A stretch of DNA of 64,000 bases from Phallusia mammillata (taxonomy: Eukaryota; Chordata; Ascidiacea; Phlebobranchia; Ascidiidae): contig QLIY01000475.1 of the NCBI GenBank assembly GCA_003260075.1, positions 6,296 to 70,295 on the forward strand, in the 5' to 3' direction. The first letter of the stretch is position 1. Each line of letters opens with the position of its first letter. Below are positions 57,297 through 64,000 of the stretch, one piece after another. A program made the position numbers and the translations under genes. The notes under the pieces are model-generated. The model made no database searches, had not been told where the DNA came from, and saw only the letters and a list, made by a program, of their open reading frames with translations.

Positions 57297-58141
57297 CTGT
57301 TCCAGTCCTACCACAAGACTGGTAACCACTGCTTTTAAGCTGTGCAACGGTCGGATGCTGCTAATTGTAAATGAGAGGTTCGCAGCAAGATTGGCCCGGG
57401 GGCTTCTTCGGCTTGTCACACTCAGCTTATCACCCGGGAACTTTTCTCTGTCGAGCTCAGTTTTAGTGCAGATCTCACACGAACGGGGGTTTGGTGGTGA
57501 AAGGTATTTTTAATTTCTATTTGTAGCCAATTTTTAAGTTGACACATTTAGCGTTGAACAAAAATCCGCGAAGATTTTTTTAAAGTGCGTTCCTTTTTAT
57601 CGCTTTTTTCTTTTTTTCAAGATTCTATAAATTCAGTTCAGTTTTTGCGCCAGTATTTAGAATTTTTTGACTTCTATGAGGATGGTTAGGCCAGAAAAAT
57701 AAGTCAGCCAGCCAATAGAAACGCAGTGTTGGGTTGCAGGTTAGTTTCAACGCAGAATAACAAACATAGTTGACTTGACTTGTGCAAACAAATTTATGCG
57801 TCACGCTGCAAACTCTGCAGAAAATAAAAAATATTAGAAAAAATAAGCACTGCGTTTGTTAGAATATTTGTGGAAAGGACGAAGTGTGTTAAAATGCAAA
57901 GCAAAATGAAACATACTTCAAATGTTTTTTTCCGAAAATGTTTAACTAAAGTTGTTTTGGCGCTGCCGTTGAACGTTTTGCTTTATCAGTTAATTCTTTA
58001 TTATTTCTAAAATATTTATATCAAATGCATTTTGAAAAAGAAACTGTTGATTTTTAAAACAAGTTTTAATAATTTTGAATAAAATTAACATCCATCGAAA
58101 TTTTGACCACTTGTTTTTCTTTATGTTTAAATTCCAGAACG

Positions 58142-58701
58142 ATGAACCGTAAACTGCAGATCTTATTTGTTTTGGTTTGCGCGTCAAGCTTGGCCGCAGG
58201 TAAGATTGATCCAACCAGTGTGAAAATATTTTAAATTTCTTCTACCCACGTAAAACCATAATCCGTGTTGTCAAAATAAATTTGCGTTGATATCACCGGA
58301 AAAAGCCCACACCCGTTTCACTACAAAACTAATTATCGACGTTTTAATGAGGTGATGCCATCAGATACAAAACACTCCTTATTTAATGATGTTCAATAAA
58401 CATGGGTCTACAGCAAATAACAAACTTATAATTTAGGAAAATTCCCTCAGAGATATAAAGTTTTATCGTATATCCCATATTTGGCCAATTTTCCATCTTT
58501 CGTTGTGAACTTCCAATAATTCTTAAACCGTGTGTATTGCAAAATTTCAAATTTGTTTGCACAATTTAACTCTTAGCTCATGCTTTAGAAATGACTTGCT
58601 GACGAAATAAAGTTGTGCGTGGCAACGTTAGAATCTCATAATCTTTTTGTTATTAAAACTAACTACTCCATCACATGAAAGAAGCTAAATTTTTTCAACA
58701 A

Positions 58702-58756
<55 letters not shown>

Positions 58757-61700
58757 TTTGATTTTAACGTGGAAAAGTCTGCAGCTAAAATAGTTTGTTG
58801 TTGTGGCGCAACCTTTAAGTTCGAAAACCACTATAACGAAAAGTTGTTTCACGTCAATTTTACCAGAGATCAAATTCTATGTTTCCTGTTTGTTTTAGAA
58901 ATTAAACTTCATGATATTTATATTTCGGCAGGATGCCATTGGTTCAGGTTCGGTCGCAAGAAACGAGCCACTGCAGCCGAAGCTCAACTGACTGAAGTTT
59001 GGAGATCCTACTTCGCAATCTGTCTCGGAACCAAGGCACGGTTTGAAGTTTACATCACATAACAACGTAGTATGTAGTAGACGGGGTTTAACGTCGCGAA
59101 AACCTTATGTTTATCTTGTGATTTTGTGGGAACTGAAGATACCAATTAGGTCAGTGGTCGGCAACCGCCGGTCCGCGAGATGTTCGTTACCGGGCCGTAT
59201 AATTTTTCAGGGTAAATGCTAAAAAAACATTTTGCCCATGTATCCCGGGACGATAAACTAAAGGCGTTTTCATTGCTAACTTTGTTGTTTTTTGAATGCC
59301 GGTCCGCGATTAAATTTCAGTTTCAAAAACGCTCCGCAGTAGGAAAAACGTTGCCGACTCCTGGGTTAGGCGAAGTTCATCGACTGATTTCGTTACTAGG
59401 AAAATGTTTTCCATTCTTAGTTATTCAAATACATTAGCGTCGATGATTATGCTGCCTGTTGAAGGGTCTGATACTGTTCAGTTCACACACAGTGAAATTT
59501 TATTTATGTTGACATAATTGAATAAAGACATTTTGGCTAGTTTTAAATTAACTGCAGTTAAATACAGTGGTGGAATTCAGCCGGTTCGTACTGGTTCTAT
59601 AGAACCGTCTCACGAAATTTTATGAGATCAGCGAACCGGTTAGCATTACTGGTTACTGTCAATGGACTTTTTGTAACAAAACCGGCTGGCAAAAAAATGA
59701 CTTTTGTTCTTATACCGGCTGAAAATTATGACTTTTGTGATAAAACCGGTTGACAAAAAAATGAATACCACCTCTGGTGAAATCCCAAACTTGTGTTTTT
59801 GTCCTTTAAAAAATTTAGGACTGCTAAATGTATGTGGAATAGTTAAATTCAACTTAAACGATCAATTCGAATCAAAACTCATATGTTAACTTACAATTAA
59901 GTGGTTCCGAATTTTAACGAGCGGTTTAAGTCGAACCACTTGAATACAATCAGAATTAATTAAGTCACAAATTATTTCCAAATATTTAAAGTATTCGGTT
60001 ATTACGTTAAACCGGAATCACAGATACATGTAACTTTGCATAACAACCCGTTTAAACCCGGCAATACCAACCGGAACATGGTAATCAACTTCCCGCGTAT
60101 TTCACCAGATTGCCGCCGACCCAACACTTGCAGTTAACAACCAAAGTTGGGCGAGCAACGTCGATTTTACAATCCTCCATTCTGTCTGGTACATCAACGT
60201 CGAGCAGTGGCTCTGCAAGTGAGTAGGTTGCTGGTTCGAATCCCAACACGGTTTCGTCGCAAACCAAGTTAAATTTAGCATGTTTAAATGTGTTTGCCTT
60301 GGTTTCATATTTGGATATCGATTAACTTCCGGCCAACGTTTGCTGGTAAACGCGCTTCTATTGTACAAACTCATGCATGTAACAGGCGCTATGGTTGACT
60401 ACAAGAAGCTCGTTAGGAAACCCGCTTTAAGCGTGCAAAGTCGTGCATGTAACAAACGCTATGGTTGACTACACGACAGCTTTCAGTTTTGGAAAACATT
60501 TGAACGAATTGGAAACGGCCACGTGTTGTTTAATTTCAGCGCTGTAGCAGGGCAGGACACTGGAGACTGCTGGAAGAACGGGGGGGGGGTAGTTTTGGAA
60601 AACATTTGAACGAATTGGAAACGGCCACGTGTTGTTCAATTTCAGCGCTGTAGCAGGGCAGGACACTGGAGACTGCTGGAAGAACTACTTGAGCCAATAC
60701 TTAAAGGTTGGACCAGTACTCACCTATTCACAGGAGTGCGTTGACGAGTTTGTAGAGGATACTCAGTCTCCTTCACAGAATTGTAAGTTTGAAATTATTT
60801 GCACAATTTGAATTTAATAAATATTGTTATGTGAGATGATTAAGAGTTGTAAACGGGCCTGAAACTGAAGTCTAAACCCGGCCCGAAAAGCGCGGCCCGA
60901 TTTACAACTCCGATATAATTACGAGTAAATTGATTCTGGGAATTATATCCTATGCTGTTGCCATTGTGTAACGATTTTCAACCTTTCTTTCCAGCAAAAA
61001 TACATTTGTTTTCTATGCTAAAGCTAACTGATTCAACCTTGAAACAAACATTTCCAAACTTGTGAGATAATTACAGCTATTAAAACCTTACATACACATT
61101 GAATATATGTAAGTATAAACCTTTAAAATCAACATTTAGTTGGGCAAAACTTTAACTTATTTCAAATTTTTAGAGCTCTTCTGGCTATCGTAGTTTTTTT
61201 TACCGACGTTTCGACGTCCTATACAGGTTTAATTCCTTATTTCCTTTGTTTATCGTGCACTGTACTAATCGCATTCAGTGTTATTTACCCTGATGAAGGC
61301 GACCTGTATAGGACGTCGAAACGTCGGAATAAAAATACAATTGCCAGAAGAGCTCTTTGCATATACGTGGCAGCAATAGCCCTTATTTGTTTAACCGTCA
61401 AACGATTGGAATTTTTTTCCTTTTCAACGAAAAATATTTTCAATTTTCAGTGAGGTATTTTCAGAACGGGCGGAAAAAGCGAGGTCTTTCATATCCCTTC
61501 CCGCTCCCCCCAACTCAGCCCCCGATTAACACAACAGACCCACCGCTCCCTACGTCAACCGCTGACCCGGTGCAGGGGTACACAGCCTGCTTGGAGTCTA
61601 ATGCGGGGACTATCCCTGATACGGATCCGATTAATTACGACGACCTGACGCAGTTTGTTCGGCAATACACCGTGTTCGGGTGAGCTGTTCGATGAAAGGG

Positions 61701-63214
61701 CTCAATGTGTTAAAAGGAGAGTGGATTTGATTTGATAAAACATGCTGTCGGTTTTATAAAAAAATGACAAGGAATCCAAGCTGATTTAGTGATCACGGGA
61801 CCGCCTCTAAGTATCAAATTGAATTTTACTTTTATTTGAGTTTAAAGTTTTGACGGTGATCGTTCAGTGAATAGAATACATGAATTTTGAATAGAATACA
61901 TGAATTACATGATTCGCGAAAATGAAGTATTTCTAATACTAGCATGCAAAATACTTTCGACAAAAAACACCCTAAATCACAAATTAATGAAACGACATCA
62001 GCAAACTTTCACTACTTCCGCAATTTTTAACTTGTGTTTTTTTTTCTTCTCACAGCTGCGAAGCTTGTGGCGACGCATGCGCAGAACAGTTTGCCCCCCT
62101 GCCACCAAACGCACCCCCCCAGTGGCCCTACAAGTTTCTCTCTCTCGCCCGAACGGATTCACCCATCCGGAACGCAATTTCGGATTGCAACGACGCGTTT
62201 TTCCCGGCGGGTGAGAATTTTTTTTAACACTTAAAAAATCCAAGTCGAAATTTTGTCGCGATGTATTTTCGTGTTTTGTCGAAAAGTGAAACGAATTATA
62301 TTATAAATCAGGGGTCGGCAATCTTTTTTGCACTGCGGACCGCTTTTGAAACTGAAATTTTATTGCGGACCGGTCCTTATTTAGCAATTAAAACGCTTAA
62401 ATTAGTTTATCATCCCCGGGATACAAAGCATTTAACCTAGAAAATTTTATAGGGACCGGTAACAAACCCGTCGCGGACCGGGACTGGGCCGGTTGCCGAC
62501 CATTGTTTTAGGAGGCGAAATCTTTTTTTAATAATGTTTGTTTTTCTGTACTCGATGAACGGGACAATGGCTGACTCAAGCTGCCTTTGCTTTAAATGTC
62601 TGTGTTTCGATTATTTATTTGTATCCATGGTAACCGGCAAAATGTCAGCAAGGTCAATGTTCATACTCGACTTTCTGAAAACATAATTGCCATCCAAAAG
62701 TCCGTTAATTTCGTCATTGCTCGGGACATAAGGTTAGGAGCGAAACCGCCAAACTTTAAACACAACATTAGTGCTAGGCGTGTTGTTTATTTGCAACACA
62801 ATTAGCCAAACCCCGCTTGATATCAATAAAAATAAAGTGGTTTCTATGCAGTGGTGGGGTTCAATTTTTTTGTCAGCCGGTTCTATCACAACAGTCATAT
62901 TTTTCAGCCGGTTCTGTTACAAAAAGTCCATTGAGTGTAACCACTAATGCTAAACGGTGCGCTGATCTCATAACATTTCGTGAGGCGGTTCTATAGAACC
63001 AGTACGAACCGGCTGAATCCCACCACTGAGCCTACGCCTGCCTTTTTGTACGACTGCGTGGTAAACACAAGCCGCAACTTTCCGGGTGTTTCTGGATATT
63101 CCAGACTCAACCAATCCCATTCAACGCTCCCCAGCCTATCCCGAAGATCTCGATTTGTTTATAACCAAACATTTTCAAACCGAAACCTGTCGGAAGTTTA
63201 ACGTGGGTGTGTAG
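58142..63214 (+). CDS. Secreted cysteine-containing protein, five exons, unrecognised
   Basis: Five exons chain with GT-AG sites and matching phases: 58142-58199, 60657-60782, 61451-61679, 62056-62210 and 63105-63214 (678 nt, 225 residues). Exon 1 encodes a signal peptide (MNRKLQILFVLVCASSLAA). The mature part begins near QDTGDCWKNYLSQYL and has eight Cys, enough for four disulfides (QECVDEF, YTACLES, GCEACGDAC, ISDCNDAF, ETCRKF). A basic RKKR site follows YFQNG in exon 3 and is a candidate furin-type cleavage site; a Pro/Thr-rich stretch after it may be O-glycosylated. I do not recognise the family. A partial false copy of exon 2 at 60551-60579 lies before a G-run. A second acceptor at 58931 offers an alternative second exon. 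The chain is inferred from splice sites only. Confidence 0.6.
58702..58754 (+). other. Long G-run (53)
   Basis: In intron 1 of the secreted-protein gene, 5' of the possible alternative exon. Confidence 0.6.
58932..59062 (+). CDS. Possible alternative terminal exon with FRFGRKKR
   Basis: A TTCGGCAG acceptor is followed in the same phase as the exon 1 donor at 58199 by an open stretch encoding GCHWFRFGRKKRATAAEAQ and a short tail to a stop at 59062. Joined to exon 1 it would give a 62-residue secreted peptide. The polypyrimidine tract is weak, and a 53-G run lies in the intron. The FRFG-RKKR arrangement is that of an amidated peptide precursor. It may instead be a chance frame. Confidence 0.3.
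59152..59363. mobile_element. hAT-like element, CAGTGGTCGGCAAC ends
   Basis: CAGTGGTCGGCAACCGCCGG at the left and GTTGCCGACTCCTG at the right are inverted counterparts. Flanks AATTAGGT and GGTTAGGC are a possible eroded target duplication. A related copy is at 62309-62505. Confidence 0.7.
59565..59776. mobile_element. hAT-like MITE, CAGTGGTGGGATTCA family
   Basis: CAGTGGTGGAATTCAGCC at the left, the inverted internal block AGATCAGCGAACCGGTTAGC and an eroded right end ATACCACCTCTG. It lies in the first intron of the secreted-protein gene. Confidence 0.75.
60580..60589 (+). other. G-run between duplicated flanks
   Basis: Copies of about 100 bp that both include the start of exon 2 of the secreted-protein gene. 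Confidence 0.8.
61172..61358. mobile_element. Palindromic element with AGAGCTCTTCTGGC ends
   Basis: AGAGCTCTTCTGGC at the left is inverted at the right as GCCAGAAGAGCTCT, and CCGACGTTTCGACGTCCTAT within is inverted as ATAGGACGTCGAAACGTCGG. The arms form a stem with a loop of about 60 bases. Single-arm relatives occur near 4003-4050 and 46545-46610. Confidence 0.75.
62309..62505. mobile_element. hAT-like element, CAGGGGTCGGCAA ends
   Basis: CAGGGGTCGGCAATC at the left and GGTTGCCGACCATTG at the right are inverted. The interior has GCGGACCG motifs in both orientations, as in the copy at 59152-59363. Confidence 0.7.
62849..63028. mobile_element. hAT-like MITE, CAGTGGTGGG family
   Basis: CAGTGGTGGGGTTCAA at the left and GAATCCCACCACTG at the right, with the shared internal GCTGATCTCATAA block. 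It ends 77 bp before the last exon of the secreted-protein gene. Confidence 0.75.
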
Positions 63215-64000
63215 CAAACAAATTCCACCACAAGCTACCACAAGTTGCCACAAGTTGCCACGAGGTCAACCTCAATGCGAAATATCGTCACGCTGAAGCG
63301 ACATAATCTCAGCAATCTCTAATTCGCCCTTGGGCTTCTGTAAACTTCTCACAGCAGGAGGATGGCACCGAATGTTTACTAACACGTCGTGACACAAATT
63401 ATAAGCTTAGGTTGAAAGTTTCAAGGTTCAGATTGACATGGAATGCATTTGCCAGTAGATGAAAGGAGATAACGGATCCAACCTGAACAAACGAGGACTT
63501 CTAACAACACAAAAGCTCAAAGCTTTTGCCATAATCAGTATGAAAGAAACATAAAATCTAGATTCTAAACTCTGGAATATTTTTCACAAAAGTTAACAGG
63601 CTGTAATATTGTTTCGGTTGCTTTAGCTGAGCAAACGTCGATTTCTAGCAAGCAAGGACACAAAACTTTTGCCAACATGTAGTCTAGATTATTTTTCACA
63701 ATGTCAACTGTGTTTCGGTTGCTGTGGTAAACTTAATAAAACCTACTCCCAACCTAATTGTTTTATATGTTGTGTGTTGTAAAACCGTCGAAAAACAATG
63801 TAGTGCAATAGGGTTTATTACCAAATGCAACGTTGCACTGTACAGTGCATGTTACATTATGACATAGCGAAAAAAACACCCTTCTAAATTACAAGTCCGT
63901 TTCTAATTGCTTTCTAGGACAATCTACCGCACATTATAATTGGTGGCAAATTGTAATTTCTGCTCCACGCAAATTATACGTTTTCCTCCGCGGAAACTTT
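63215..64000. other. Window end, no gene seen
   Basis: A short tandem stretch of CACAAGTTGCCA-like units lies at 63228-63260. The rest is AT-rich with no supported exon, transposon end or RNA gene. Confidence 0.5.

Larger units (their letters stand above)
54072..58141. other. Gene-poor region with several allelic duplications
   Basis: No gene is supported. It contains G-runs at 55361, 56083, 56539 and 57284, each between near-identical flanks; the largest pair is about 55680-56040 and 56110-56480. A hAT-like remnant ends near 54611 with GGCAACCACTG. A hAT-like MITE with an N base is at 57043-57236. Confidence 0.5.

Overview
This is a eukaryotic window: multi-exon genes with GT-AG introns, AT-rich introns and spacers, and many small inverted-repeat transposons. 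The proteins resemble metazoan and especially deuterostome families (PDE9, TMEM64, TEX11, MOB1, STARD4/5/6, EXO1, G-protein gamma, a Mist1-type bHLH). The compact, AT-rich, highly polymorphic character suggests a tunicate such as a Ciona-like ascidian; that is inference, as nothing here diagnoses the species.

Layout. 1-5836: no supported gene, mobile-element remnants. 5837-7224 (-): two-exon Mist1/BHLHA15-like transcription factor. 7225-12317: transposon copies, no supported gene. 12318-18271 (-): PDE9-type cGMP phosphodiesterase, six well-supported catalytic exons and less certain 5' exons. 19367-21813 (-): TMEM64-like membrane protein, head to head with 22669-35694 (+), a 22-exon TEX11/SPO22/ZIP4 meiotic gene whose intron 7 holds a complete unrelated three-exon gene (28043-29078, same strand). 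36798-37457 (+): intronless MOB1. 39110-41934 (+): six-exon START-domain protein. 42628-43755: weak, unrecognised coding stretches. 48032-50411 (+): tandem array of four intronless G-gamma genes, two lacking the CaaX box. 51878-54071 (+): EXO1 with its coding region in one exon. 58142-63214 (+): five-exon secreted cysteine-containing protein that I do not recognise.

The sequence contains 27 G-runs on the + strand and no comparable C-run. Nineteen are 9-13 bases long; 18 of these join sequence that is repeated on both sides or nearby, usually with a few SNPs. Eight are 31-88 bases long. They look like assembly gaps written as G between unmerged allelic contig ends. They create false poly-Gly/poly-Pro frames, false exon copies and a false frameshift in EXO1.

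Mobile DNA is dominated by non-autonomous hAT-like elements (CAGTGGTGGGATTCA-type ends with 8-bp target duplications), other hAT-like elements and palindromic elements. No rRNA, CRISPR array or complete autonomous transposon was seen. TEX11 and EXO1 both act in meiotic recombination in other animals, but nothing indicates they are co-regulated here; the window reads as an ordinary gene neighbourhood plus one local gene-family expansion.
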